Source: Ruminococcus sp. (GTDB taxonomy: Bacteria; Bacillota; Clostridia; Oscillospirales; Ruminococcaceae). Taken from it: a DNA stretch of 64,000 nt. This document shows, in pieces, positions 51,649 through 60,876 of this stretch. Both the position numbers and the translations under genes were made by a program. The stretch lies in the NCBI GenBank assembly GCA_017470905.1, contig JAFUXL010000007.1, forward strand, positions 62,001 to 126,000, in the 5' to 3' direction. The notes below the pieces were generated by a model, which searched no databases, had not been told where the DNA came from, and was given only the letters and a program-made list of their open reading frames with translations. Numbering within the stretch: position 1 is the stretch's first letter; every line of letters starts with the position of its first letter.

Positions 51649-53111
51649 AAGTCAGCCTCCTGTGCAAGTCTGAGGGCATTTATAACAGCCTGTGCCTTGT
51701 TTATACATTCCTGATATTCCTTTTCGGGAACGGAGTCGGCGACAATTCCTGCACCGCTCCTGACGAATACCTTGCCGTTTTTCTTGTATGCAATTCTTAT
51801 AGCAATGCAGGTGTCGAGGTTGCCCGTAAAGTCTAAATATCCTATCGCACCGCCGTAAATTCCCCTCTTGTTGTTTTCGAGTTCGGAAATTAGCTGACAG
51901 GCTCTTATTTTCGGCGCACCCGAAAGCGTACCTGCCGGGAGTACCGCACTTACTGCGTCGAGCGCATCATATTTTTCCTCAATTTCGCCCCTGACTGTCG
52001 AGCCTATGTGCATTACATGGGAATATCTCTCAATACTGTGGAGTTTCTCAACCTGAACAGTTCCGAATTTGCTTATCTTTCCGAGGTCGTTTCTTCCGAG
52101 GTCAACGAGCATATTATGCTCCGCAAGCTCCTTTTCGTCCGAAAGCAAGCCTTTTTCGAGTTCCCTGTCCTCTTTTTCGGTTTTTCCTCTGGGTCTTGTT
52201 CCCGCAAGGGGGAAGGTATGGAGTATGCCGTCCTCAAGCTTTACGAGGGTTTCAGGCGATGCACCTGCTATTTCGACATCTGTTCCCGAAAAATAGAACA
52301 TATACGGAGAGGGATTTATCGTCCTGAGAACACGGTAGGTATCGAAGAGACTGCCCTCAAAGTCTGCGCTCAGCCTGTTGGAAAGCACTATCTGGAAAAT
52401 ATCGCCCTCGAATATATGCTTTTTTGCTTTTTCGACCATTTCGCAGTATTCGTCCTTGCTGAAAAGGGGAGTGACCTCACTTGTGAGATTACCTGCCTTT
52501 TCATGCTTTTTCGCTCCGCTGCGGAGAATTTCCGCAAGCTGTGCAAGTTCAAGCTTTGCCTTGTTGTAACCCGTTTCTGGGTCGCTGAGGGACATATTTG
52601 CGATTAAAATTATTTTCTGGCGGAAATTGTCGAATGCTATGACTTTATCGAAAAGCATGAGGTCAACGTCCTTGAAATTCTCCGTGTCGCTTACGTTGTT
52701 TCTTAAAGTTTCCTCTCGGTAGGCAAGGAAATCATATGAGAAATATCCCGTAAAACCGCCCGTGAACGGCGGCAGATAACCGAATTTCGGGCTTCTGTGA
52801 TTTGAGAGTATCTGTCTTATCTGTATGCTCGGGTCATCGGTTTTCATTTTCAGACCGTCGATTGTTATATCGTTTCCGACAGCCGTGACCTGCATTTTCG
52901 GGTCAAATCCGAGGAAGGTATATCTTCCCCATTTTTCGTCAGCAGATGCGGATTCAAGCATATAGCAGTGGCTGGAGATATTTTTGAGTATGCGCACAGC
53001 CTCGATGGGAGTGCATATATCCGACATTATCTCGCAGCTTACAGGGAGTATGTCATATTTTCCGCTTTCTGCGAATGATTTTACATCGGAAAATTCGGGT
53101 AAAAATTTCAT
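51645..53111 (-). CDS. trpE: Anthranilate synthase component I
   Basis: 488 aa, chorismate to anthranilate. SYDFLAYREETL region, FEGDIFQIVLSNRLSADFEG, YMFYFSGTDVEIAGASPETLV, LHTFPLAGTRPRGKTEKED, and GAPKIRACQLISELENNKRG. LLESASADEKWGRYTFLG-like N-terminus holds the Ser involved in tryptophan feedback inhibition in relatives. The ATG at 53111 is 8-9 nt after AGGAAA; an upstream ATG at 53129 has none. Confidence 0.96.
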   Translation of the reverse strand: MKFLPEFSDVKSFAESGKYDILPVSCEIMSDICTPIEAVRILKNISSHCYMLESASADEKWGRYTFLGFDPKMQVTAVGNDITIDGLKMKTDDPSIQIRQILSNHRSPKFGYLPPFTGGFTGYFSYDFLAYREETLRNNVSDTENFKDVDLMLFDKVIAFDNFRQKIILIANMSLSDPETGYNKAKLELAQLAEILRSGAKKHEKAGNLTSEVTPLFSKDEYCEMVEKAKKHIFEGDIFQIVLSNRLSADFEGSLFDTYRVLRTINPSPYMFYFSGTDVEIAGASPETLVKLEDGILHTFPLAGTRPRGKTEKEDRELEKGLLSDEKELAEHNMLVDLGRNDLGKISKFGTVQVEKLHSIERYSHVMHIGSTVRGEIEEKYDALDAVSAVLPAGTLSGAPKIRACQLISELENNKRGIYGGAIGYLDFTGNLDTCIAIRIAYKKNGKVFVRSGAGIVADSVPEKEYQECINKAQAVINALRLAQEADL

Positions 53112-53141
53112 AAAGCAGTTTCCTTTCATAATTTCTGCAAC

Positions 53142-53424
53142 AAAAAAGTCCCTGACAGAAAATAAAATCTGTCAAGGACGAATAAACCTATCCGTGGTGC
53201 CACCTTGATTCATGGAAATTCCATGCACTTTTGCAGGATACTATCATATCCCTGATGTTTAACGCACATCTTAACGTCGCAGAATACTCGGGACAGAAAA
53301 TCCCTTTGACTGCGCCCTCGGCGGTCCATTTACCGACTTGTTTTTCACCCGATTCTCAGCAGTGCGGGTTCTCTGTGGAAGCATTATCGGTTTTATCTCC
53401 GCTTCAGCGGTTTCATTTTCTGAT
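53142..53424 (-). promoter_or_regulatory. Tryptophan T-box leader of the trp operon
   Basis: Minus-strand leader with all T-box parts: an ACAGAGAA element followed by GCTGAGAATCGGGTG in distal Stem I, a specifier loop with AAATGGACC (UGG codon at 53326-53328), the T-box sequence AAGGTGGCACCACGG (53192-53206), and a terminator GTCCTTGACAG...CTGTCAGGGAC with TTTTTT (53142-53178). Uncharged tRNA-Trp would pair with both and let trpE-A be transcribed. Confidence 0.93.
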
Positions 53425-53453
53425 ATTATATCACGATAAAATCAATTTGTCAA
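53425..53453 (-). promoter_or_regulatory. Promoter of the trp operon
   Basis: Minus strand: TTGACA (53448-53453), 17 nt, TATAAT (53425-53430): full consensus directly ahead of the T-box. Confidence 0.95.
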
Positions 53454-53477
53454 GGGGAAAATAAAATTTAATATATT

Positions 53478-55631
53478 TTACTTTTCCTGCACGGGGAAAA
53501 TGCTTATGACACCTGCATCGTATTTCTGTATTTCTGCGGCATCCTTGCCCGAAACGCCTGCATTTCCGTCAACATCGGCATTTCTGAGGGCTTTGTCGGA
53601 GAGGGGATATTTCTCGCCGTTTGCGATATACTGGAGAATTGAAACAGCGTCCGAAATGCTCACCTTGTCATCGAGGTTTGCGTCACCGTATGTAATTTCA
53701 TCGGGTGTGTCGGTTTCCTTGTAACCGGAATTTTTGATGGTTATTTTATAATCCGAAGTGTTGAAGGTGCTTGCCTGTATATGCATATAATAATTTCCGC
53801 TTCCAAGGTCAAGACCCTCTGTGGAGGTAAGCTCCTCATCGCCTTTCATGTAGTAACGCTGCTTGTATGTGCCGCTTTCGTCAATAATTCCAACAACCCA
53901 GTAAACCGTGGTTTTTCCGTCGGACGGTCTTTCAAAGTCGATGAATATTGTATCGTCTTTGTCAAGACTGAATTTATAGTAGTCGGTATCGGGGCTTTTT
54001 TTCAGGTTTCCGTTCATGGTGCTGTTCATGGGGAAAAGGGTTGCCGTTTCCTTTGTGTTGTTAAGCTCCTTTTCCCAGTCGGAGGCTTTTACATAGCCGA
54101 GGTTTATTGTATAATTTTTCGTCAGTGTTGAATTTGGTTTTACTCTTACGAAATAAGTACCCTTTGCAAGACCGATATTTCCCGATGGTGTAATCTCGCT
54201 GTCTCCCTTAATCTGGACGGTATAAATGACCTTGTGTTCCTCCGTTGAGTCCATAAGCTCCATTGTGTGGTATGCAACCGAATTGCCGGCAGCATCCGTG
54301 AGAAAATCGAGATTTACATATCCGTCATCTTCGAGGGTGAATTTATAATAATCCTTGTCGCTTGAACTCATCAGGCAGCCGCTTATGCTGCTGTTGGGGA
54401 TTATTTCGTCTGCGGTATCGAAATCATTGTTAAATTCGCTCTCCCATTTTTCGTTCGGTATGAAGTTGAAATTTAATCTGTAATCATCGGAATGCCATAC
54501 GGAATTGCGGATTTTTGCGTAATATTCGCCCTCGTCAAGACCTATGTCAGCCGAAATATTCGTTTCGCTGCCAGCTTTGAAGGTTGTCTTGTAGAATGAG
54601 AAATTGCTTTCGGGGGTTTCAAACAATTCCAAAATCCATTCGCCGCTTTCAGCCTCTGTTTCAAATCCGAAATTCATACAGCCCTTGTCGGCAACGGTGA
54701 ATTTATACCAGTCCGTGTCGCTGCTTGTGAGGAGATTTCCCGTCATATAGCTGTTAAGCACGGCATCGTCCGCTGTCAGGGCAGAATTGTTCGGTTCGCT
54801 TTCACGGTGTTCGTCAGGCTCGAAATTAAGGCTTAATTTATAATCTCCCGTTGAATAGCTTGAATATTTTACCTTTGCATAGTATTCGCCCTTGTCGAGT
54901 CCGAGAACCGCCGATGATGTGACTTTGTTCTTTCCGCCGAATTTTGCGGAATAGATATAGCTTGTGCTTTCGGAGGTGTAAATCTCCAGACCCCATTCGG
55001 CGGACTCGTTTGTAAAATCCGCATCAAAGCCGAAGCCTGTGCAGCCGTTTTCGTCAATTGTAAACTTATACCAGTCCGTATCATTGTTATTCAGGAGATT
55101 TCCGTTTACATAACCGTTCAAGGGGAGCGTGCCTGCCGTTTCCTTTGAATTGTTCGGTTCTGTTTCAAAATTAGGGTCTGCCGTGAAATTAAAATCTATC
55201 GAATAATCCACCTGTTCCGCATAAGAGAGTATGTCCGAATAGCCTACTCCTACGTAATATTCTCCCGTGCCGAAGTTTAAGTTTCCTGTTGAAAGGAGAT
55301 TATCCGCACCCTTTTTAAGGCTCATCGTCTTTGAGAAAACCTTTTCCTCTGCGGAATTATATATCACAAGGAGAATTGTCGAGCTGTTCTGACTTGAAAA
55401 ATCAACGCTGAAATATCCGTTTTCGTCCACGGTGAATTTATACCAGTTGGGAACACCGACCTTTGAAACGTAATCGGAAACAGTGCTGTTGAGCTGTACC
55501 GCATCGGCGGTTTCCATAGTATCGTTATCGGCATATGTTACAAATGCCCCGTGCGGAAATTCTGTGCATGAAAGCACGAGCGAAGCCGCAAGCACGGAGA
55601 GGGAACGCTTTAATATATTCTTGTAAGTCAT
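53478..55631 (-). CDS. Secreted PPC-repeat protein with C-terminal dockerin
   Basis: 717 aa. Signal peptide at the start (LSVLAASLVLSCTEFPHG). Five to six repeats of about 110 residues, each with a TEPNNSKETA or WESEFNNDFDTAD-type opening, DTDWYKFTVDE and GEYYAKV, matching bacterial pre-peptidase C-terminal (PPC) beta domains. No catalytic domain is visible. Residues about 650-717 form a dockerin: GDANLDDKVSISDAVSILQY and NADVDGNAGVSGKDAAEIQK, nearly the same as in the protein at 4574-5884. ATG at 55631 follows AAAGGA; a TTG start three codons upstream is too close to the site. Confidence 0.87.
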   Translation of the reverse strand: MTYKNILKRSLSVLAASLVLSCTEFPHGAFVTYADNDTMETADAVQLNSTVSDYVSKVGVPNWYKFTVDENGYFSVDFSSQNSSTILLVIYNSAEEKVFSKTMSLKKGADNLLSTGNLNFGTGEYYVGVGYSDILSYAEQVDYSIDFNFTADPNFETEPNNSKETAGTLPLNGYVNGNLLNNNDTDWYKFTIDENGCTGFGFDADFTNESAEWGLEIYTSESTSYIYSAKFGGKNKVTSSAVLGLDKGEYYAKVKYSSYSTGDYKLSLNFEPDEHRESEPNNSALTADDAVLNSYMTGNLLTSSDTDWYKFTVADKGCMNFGFETEAESGEWILELFETPESNFSFYKTTFKAGSETNISADIGLDEGEYYAKIRNSVWHSDDYRLNFNFIPNEKWESEFNNDFDTADEIIPNSSISGCLMSSSDKDYYKFTLEDDGYVNLDFLTDAAGNSVAYHTMELMDSTEEHKVIYTVQIKGDSEITPSGNIGLAKGTYFVRVKPNSTLTKNYTINLGYVKASDWEKELNNTKETATLFPMNSTMNGNLKKSPDTDYYKFSLDKDDTIFIDFERPSDGKTTVYWVVGIIDESGTYKQRYYMKGDEELTSTEGLDLGSGNYYMHIQASTFNTSDYKITIKNSGYKETDTPDEITYGDANLDDKVSISDAVSILQYIANGEKYPLSDKALRNADVDGNAGVSGKDAAEIQKYDAGVISIFPVQEK

Positions 55632-55668
55632 AGCAAACAAATCCTTTCACAATAAATTTTCAATATAC

Positions 55669-55697
55669 ATTTTATCATATATGAAAATAAATTTCAA
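55669..55697 (-). promoter_or_regulatory. Promoter of the PPC/dockerin gene
   Basis: Minus strand: TTGAAA (55692-55697), 17 nt, TAAAAT (55669-55674). Confidence 0.82.
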
Positions 55698-55832
55698 TTA
55701 ATAAAAATACAGGATATTTGTCGGAAAAATATATTTTTTTTGTTTTTTACTCACAAAATCCAAAATTTTTGGTTTGTGTACCGATAAATATAATTTGTTC
55801 ACGAAATTTTCAGAAAAATATTTTATAACTAC

Positions 55833-55861
55833 TTGAAATATCTTCCGAAATAGTGTAAAAT
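55833..55861 (+). promoter_or_regulatory. Promoter of the pgk operon
   Basis: TTGAAA (55833-55838), 17 nt, TAAAAT (55856-55861), 75 nt ahead of pgk. Confidence 0.82.
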
Positions 55862-55936
55862 ATTATTGTGTATCGCTGTGAATTTCATGCGGCAATACAT
55901 TCCGAAAGTATTTTTTAACGAAAGGATGTCATAAAA

Positions 55937-57157
55937 ATGGCAGGATTAAACAAAGTAACCGTAGACGACATTAATGTCAAGGGCAGAAAGGTTCTCGTAA
56001 GAGTAGACTTCAACGTACCCATGAAAGACGGCACTATCACAAACGATAACCGTATTCAGGCAGCTCTCCCCACTATCAACAAGCTTGTTGAGGGAGGCGC
56101 AAAAATCGTTCTCTGTTCACACCTCGGCAAGCCCAAGAACGGCCCGGAGGCTAAATTCTCACTCGCTCCCGCAGCCGCAAGACTCGGCGAACTCGTAAAC
56201 ACTAAGGTAACATTCGCTGCTGATGATACAGTTGTAGGCGAAAACGCTAAAAAGGCTGTAGCCGAAATGAATGACGGCGAAATCGTTGTTCTCGAAAACA
56301 CACGTTTCCGTGGTGCGGAAGAGACTAAAAACGGCGAGGAATTTTCAAAGGAGCTTGCAGACCTCGTTGACGGCGAAGTATTCGTAATGGACGCTTTCGG
56401 CTCTGCTCACAGAGCGCACGCTTCCACAGCAGGCGTTACAAAATTCGTAAAGGAAACCGCTGTAGGCTACCTCATGCAGAAAGAAATCCAGTACCTCGGA
56501 AATGCCGTTGAAGTACCCGAAAGACCTTTCGTTGCAATCCTCGGCGGTGCCAAGGTTGCCGATAAGCTCAATGTTATTTCAAACCTCCTCGAAAAGTGCG
56601 ATACTCTCATCATCGGCGGCGGTATGGCTTATACATTCATCAAGGCACAGGGCGGCTCAATCGGAAAATCTCTCGTTGACGACGAAAAGCTTGATTACTG
56701 CAAGGAAATGCTTGCAAAGGCTAAGTCACTCGAAAAGAAAATCCTCCTCCCCGTTGATACTGCAATAGCAGCTTCTTTCCCCGACCCCATTGATGCTGAA
56801 ATCGCTGTTGAATACGTTGACGCTGACAAAATCCCCGAGGATAAAATGGGTCTTGATATAGGTCCCAAGACAGAGGCTATTTTCGCAGAGGCTGCAAAGA
56901 ATGCCAAGACTGTTGTTTGGAACGGACCTATGGGCGTGTTCGAGAACCCCGTACTCAGAAAGGGTACTGTTGCTGTTTGTGAGGCTCTTGCAGAGGCTGA
57001 TGCTACAACTATCATAGGCGGCGGCGACTCGGCTACTGCCGCTATCCAGCTCGGATTTGCGGACAAGATGAGCCACATCTCTACAGGCGGCGGTGCATCT
57101 CTCGAATACCTCGAAGGCAAGGTTCTCCCCGGCGTTGCTGCTATCGCTGAAAAGTAA
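55937..57157 (+). CDS. pgk: Phosphoglycerate kinase
   Basis: 406 aa. [88 protein letters not shown] and [12 protein letters not shown]: complete set of substrate and nucleotide motifs. ATG with AAAGGA ahead. Opens a glycolytic cluster (pgk, tpiA, gpmI). Confidence 0.98.
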   Translation: MAGLNKVTVDDINVKGRKVLVRVDFNVPMKDGTITNDNRIQAALPTINKLVEGGAKIVLCSHLGKPKNGPEAKFSLAPAAARLGELVNTKVTFAADDTVVGENAKKAVAEMNDGEIVVLENTRFRGAEETKNGEEFSKELADLVDGEVFVMDAFGSAHRAHASTAGVTKFVKETAVGYLMQKEIQYLGNAVEVPERPFVAILGGAKVADKLNVISNLLEKCDTLIIGGGMAYTFIKAQGGSIGKSLVDDEKLDYCKEMLAKAKSLEKKILLPVDTAIAASFPDPIDAEIAVEYVDADKIPEDKMGLDIGPKTEAIFAEAAKNAKTVVWNGPMGVFENPVLRKGTVAVCEALAEADATTIIGGGDSATAAIQLGFADKMSHISTGGGASLEYLEGKVLPGVAAIAEK

Positions 57158-57174
57158 TTACCGATTTTATGAAT

Positions 57175-57200
57175 AAGGGCGGATAAGAATATTCGCCCTT
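57175..57200 (+). terminator. Weak hairpin after pgk
   Basis: AAGGGCG, 12-nt loop, CGCCCTT, then GTTTGG. No real T-run; perhaps partial termination or mRNA processing. Confidence 0.5.
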
Positions 57201-57227
57201 GTTTGGATAATTTATATTTCTGATTTT

Positions 57228-57464
57228 ATGATTGCTCTGATATTCTGCATTTTCACGATTGTATTTTTGTTTTTCATATCAGAATTACTTCTCGAAGATG
57301 TATTTAAATCATTAATATATTTTATAAAAAAGGACAAATATTACACAAAATTATCTGCCTTTCAGATGTTATGGCATACCCTGCTCGGTGTTTTTTCGGG
57401 AATATCGGCATTAACATTTGCTCTGGCTCTGATAGTTATATTTACAAGAGGTGATAATCAATGA
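57228..57464 (+). CDS. Small membrane protein of unknown function
   Basis: 78 aa with two hydrophobic segments (IFCIFTIVFLFFISELLL near 5-22 and FSGISALTFALALIVIF near 56-72) flanking a Lys-rich loop (IKKDKYYTKL). No clear ribosome site, but its stop overlaps the next ATG by 4 nt, which supports coupled translation. No family recognised. Confidence 0.55.
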   Translation: MIALIFCIFTIVFLFFISELLLEDVFKSLIYFIKKDKYYTKLSAFQMLWHTLLGVFSGISALTFALALIVIFTRGDNQ

Positions 57465-57682
57465 AAGACTGTAACTGCACATTCACCAAGGACGTTCAGG
57501 CAAGCTCTACTGCTACGTGGCTCTTTGCGGTATGCGCTTTCCTTATAGGACTTATCCTCGGCTCATGCTGTACCTGCTGCAAGAAAAAATGCTGCAAGCC
57601 CAAGAGCTGCAAATCCAAAAAGAATGACGACATAACCCCCCTCGAAGTCGAAGATTATTTTGAGGAAGAAGTAGATTTCTGA
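57461..57682 (+). CDS. Small cysteine-rich membrane protein
   Basis: 73 aa. One membrane helix (about 19-38, ATWLFAVCAFLIGLILG), then a Cys/Lys-rich stretch SCCTCCKKKCCKPKSCKSKK and an acidic tail (EVEDYFEEEVDF). The Cys could bind metal or be lipidated. AGAGGTGATAAT ahead of the ATG. Sits between pgk and tpiA in the same direction. No family recognised. Confidence 0.7.
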   Translation: MKDCNCTFTKDVQASSTATWLFAVCAFLIGLILGSCCTCCKKKCCKPKSCKSKKNDDITPLEVEDYFEEEVDF

Positions 57683-57710
57683 AAACTTATATCATAAGGA
57701 GTTAATTATC

Positions 57711-58487
57711 ATGAACAAGAATTTAAGAAAAGCTGTCATCGCAGGAAACTGGAAGATGAACAAGACAAGACCCGAGGCTAAGGAGCTTCTCGAAGCTATA
57801 AAGCCCCTCGTTGCAAATGCGGAGTCTAATGTCGAGGTAATCGCCTGCGTTCCCTTCACGAACCTTGAAACTGCCGTAAACACTACAGCAGGCTCTAACG
57901 TTAAAATCGGCGCAGAAAACGTTCATTTTGAGAAAAGCGGTGCATTCACGGGCGAAATTTCTGCCGATATGCTCATCGAAATCGGCGTTGAATACGTTGT
58001 AATCGGTCACAGCGAGCGCAGACAGTATTTCGGCGAAACGGACGAAACCGTAAACAAGAGAACTGCTGCTGCTCTGAGCGCAGGTCTTAAGCCTATCGTA
58101 TGCGTTGGCGAACTCCTCTGGGAGCGTGAGTGCAATATTACCGAGGAGGTTATTGCCCGTCAGATTAAGCTTGACCTCTGGGAAGTTACCGCAGAACAGG
58201 TTAAGAATGTAATTATCGCATACGAACCCGTATGGGCTATCGGTACGGGCAAGGTTGCAACTCCCGAACAGGCTCAGGAGGTTTGCGCATTTATCCGTGC
58301 GCAGCTTGCTAAGCTTTACGGTCAGGACGTTGCCGATGCCGTTACAATTCAGTACGGCGGTTCTATGAATGCCGCTAACTGTGCAGAGCTTCTTGCACAG
58401 CCCGACATTGACGGCGGACTTATCGGCGGCGCATCACTCAAGGCAAACGATTTCAATACAATCGTTCAGGCTGCCGTAAACGGCTGA
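57711..58487 (+). CDS. tpiA: Triosephosphate isomerase
   Basis: 258 aa. AGNWKMNKTR (Lys), IGHSERRQYFGE (His), AYEPVWAIGTGKVA (Glu) and the phosphate loop GGLIGGASLK. AAGGAG 10 nt ahead of the ATG. Confidence 0.98.
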   Translation: MNKNLRKAVIAGNWKMNKTRPEAKELLEAIKPLVANAESNVEVIACVPFTNLETAVNTTAGSNVKIGAENVHFEKSGAFTGEISADMLIEIGVEYVVIGHSERRQYFGETDETVNKRTAAALSAGLKPIVCVGELLWERECNITEEVIARQIKLDLWEVTAEQVKNVIIAYEPVWAIGTGKVATPEQAQEVCAFIRAQLAKLYGQDVADAVTIQYGGSMNAANCAELLAQPDIDGGLIGGASLKANDFNTIVQAAVNG

Positions 58488-58509
58488 TAATATCCATAAA
58501 GCCGATGAT

Positions 58510-59253
58510 ATGAAAGATACCGAAAAAATAAAACACAAAGTTTCAGTATGGCGCATTGCAGATATTCTCTTATGCCTTGTCACAATATTTATCAGTGCAT
58601 CATTTTCGCTTTCCGCTTATATCACTGTATTTTCTCATCTTTGGATACTTGGTCATTTTATGCTTTTTCTGTGTATATTCTGCAAAAAATTTTACTATAC
58701 TGACGTTCCGCACAATAAGACAGAAAAGAGTATAACAAGCACAATTCGCATAGTTTTATATACTGCTGTCATTATTATTATGGCTGTGCCTTTCACGATG
58801 CACAAATCGTGGAAATGGTATTATCCTGTACAGAGGGCTTTTTACCTTACGGGCTACAGCAAGCCGTGCAGACTTGAATATTTTCTTCCCGAGCATATCC
58901 CCGATAATGCCGACGGCTATGAAGTACATTTCATTCCGAAAGTTTTACAGGGAAGCGCAGGAGTTCATATAAAGTTCTTTACGGATAAGGCGGCAATTGA
59001 AGAATTGCGCAGACGTGCCGCCGATAATAATGCGGAATATCTTGACATCAGTGCATATTACCTTGACTACAAAAAGTATGAAAACAATCAGGTATCTGAT
59101 GATTATATGAATAAATATCCCTCCGGCTGCCTCAGATTTTTAAACGTCATTTTGCAGGACAATGCCTCGCCCGACGGGGCTGAGGCTTATACCTTCGGCG
59201 GAGGTTGTTACATATTAAATGAAAATACAGGCTATGTGCGTATATATTGGTAG
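58510..59253 (+). CDS. Membrane protein of unknown function
   Basis: 247 aa. Three N-terminal hydrophobic segments (about 15-100: ISASFSLSAYITVFSHLWIL, FMLFLCIFC, VLYTAVIIIMAVPF), then an outward-facing soluble domain of about 140 residues (PEHIPDNADGYEVHF, IEELRRRAADNNAEYL, DNASPDGAEAYTFGGGCY). No family recognised; the weak ribosome site makes the exact start uncertain. Lies between tpiA and gpmI. Confidence 0.6.
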   Translation: MKDTEKIKHKVSVWRIADILLCLVTIFISASFSLSAYITVFSHLWILGHFMLFLCIFCKKFYYTDVPHNKTEKSITSTIRIVLYTAVIIIMAVPFTMHKSWKWYYPVQRAFYLTGYSKPCRLEYFLPEHIPDNADGYEVHFIPKVLQGSAGVHIKFFTDKAAIEELRRRAADNNAEYLDISAYYLDYKKYENNQVSDDYMNKYPSGCLRFLNVILQDNASPDGAEAYTFGGGCYILNENTGYVRIYW

Positions 59254-59287
59254 ATTTATAACCATCGGCTTTGTTTATACATTAAAA

Positions 59288-59309
59288 TTCCCTCGCCTCG
59301 GCGGGGGAA
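59288..59309. repeat. GC-rich palindrome, copy 3
   Basis: TTCCCTCGCC, TC, GGCGGGGGAA in an AT-rich spacer before gpmI; same pattern as at 21121 and 45433. Confidence 0.55.
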
Positions 59310-59348
59310 AAAATTAAAATCAAAAAAATAAGACTAAGGAGAATAAAT

Positions 59349-60869
59349 ATGTCAAAAAAACCTGTGGCACTTATAATAATGGACGGCTTCGGCTATAATC
59401 CCGATACCTACGGCAATGCTATCGCCGCCGCAAATAAGCCCAATTTAGACAAATATATGCAGACCTGTCCCCATAATATAATCGGCGCAAGCGGTCTTGA
59501 TGTAGGACTTCCGGACGGACAAATGGGTAATTCCGAGGTAGGTCATACAAATATCGGAGCAGGACGCATAGTTTATCAGATGCTCGTTAAAATATCAAAG
59601 GATATTAAGGACGGTACTTTCGAGAAGAATAAAGCCGTTCTTGCCGCTATGGAAAACTGTAAAAATAAAAATTCATCACTTCACCTCATGGGACTGCTCT
59701 CTCCCGGCGGTGTTCACAGTCATATGGAACACCTTTTCGGAATAGTCGAAATGGCTAAGAAAAACGGTCTTGACAAGGTGTATATTCATGCTTTCCTTGA
59801 TGGCAGAGATGTTCCACCCTCGTCCGCCGCAGAATATATGGCGCAGACCGTTGAGGAATTAAATAAAATCGGCATAGGAAAAATCGCCACAATTTCGGGA
59901 CGTTTCTATGCTATGGACAGAGACAATGCATGGGACAGAGTTGAAAAGGCTTATGCGGCTCTTGTATACGGTGAGGGAGTTCAGGAAAGCGACCCCGTAC
60001 AGGCTGTAAAAAATTCCTATGCGAATGAAATCACGGACGAATTTATGCTCCCGACAGTTATCGAGGGCGGCGCAAAAATTCAGCCTGACGACAGCATTAT
60101 CTTCTTCAATTTCCGCCCCGACCGTGCAAGACAGATAACCCGTGCATTTGTTGACCCCGAATTTACGGGATTTGAAAGAAAGAATGGCTTCTTCCCCGTT
60201 CATTTCGTATGCATGGCGCAGTATGATGCTACAATGCCCAATGTATCCGTTGCATATCCCCCCGAACAGCTTGTAATGACTATGGGCGAATACCTCTCAA
60301 AGCTCGGTAAGACACAGCTTAGAATTGCAGAAACTCAGAAATATGCTCATGTTACGTTCTTCTTCAACGGCGGCGAGGAGAAACAGTTCGAGGGAGAGGA
60401 CAGAATACTTATCAAATCCCCCGATGTTCCCACATTCGATTTAAAGCCCGAAATGAGCGCGTATGAAGTATGTGATGCAGTAGTCGAGGCTATCAATTCC
60501 GACAAATATGATGTTATAATTTTAAACTATGCAAACTGCGACATGGTTGGTCATACGGGTATTTTTGATGCGGCTGTAAAGGCTGTCGAAGCTACTGATA
60601 CCTGTGTCGGACGTATGGTTGACGCAATACTTGCAAAGGGCGGTGCGGCTCTGATTACCGCAGACCATGGAAACGCAGACAAGATGATGGAGCCTGACGG
60701 AAGTCCTTTCACAGCTCATACGACAAATCCCGTTCCGCTTATTGCAGTAGGTGTCGAGGGAGAAATAATCAGCGGCGGCGTGCTTGCTGACCTTGCCCCC
60801 ACAATGCTTGATATAATGGGAGTTCCCCAGCCCGAAGAGATGACGGGAAAGAGCCTTTTGAAGAGATAA
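59349..60869 (+). CDS. gpmI: 2,3-bisphosphoglycerate-independent phosphoglycerate mutase
   Basis: 506 aa manganese enzyme. IMDGFGYNPDTYGNAIAAA (metal Asp), GQMGNSEVGHTNIGAG (phosphoserine), AFLDGRDVPPSSA, GRFYAMDRDNAWDRVE, NYANCDMVGHTG and ADHGNADKM. GGAG ahead of the ATG. Confidence 0.97.
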   Translation: MSKKPVALIIMDGFGYNPDTYGNAIAAANKPNLDKYMQTCPHNIIGASGLDVGLPDGQMGNSEVGHTNIGAGRIVYQMLVKISKDIKDGTFEKNKAVLAAMENCKNKNSSLHLMGLLSPGGVHSHMEHLFGIVEMAKKNGLDKVYIHAFLDGRDVPPSSAAEYMAQTVEELNKIGIGKIATISGRFYAMDRDNAWDRVEKAYAALVYGEGVQESDPVQAVKNSYANEITDEFMLPTVIEGGAKIQPDDSIIFFNFRPDRARQITRAFVDPEFTGFERKNGFFPVHFVCMAQYDATMPNVSVAYPPEQLVMTMGEYLSKLGKTQLRIAETQKYAHVTFFFNGGEEKQFEGEDRILIKSPDVPTFDLKPEMSAYEVCDAVVEAINSDKYDVIILNYANCDMVGHTGIFDAAVKAVEATDTCVGRMVDAILAKGGAALITADHGNADKMMEPDGSPFTAHTTNPVPLIAVGVEGEIISGGVLADLAPTMLDIMGVPQPEEMTGKSLLKR

Positions 60870-60876
60870 AAATTTT

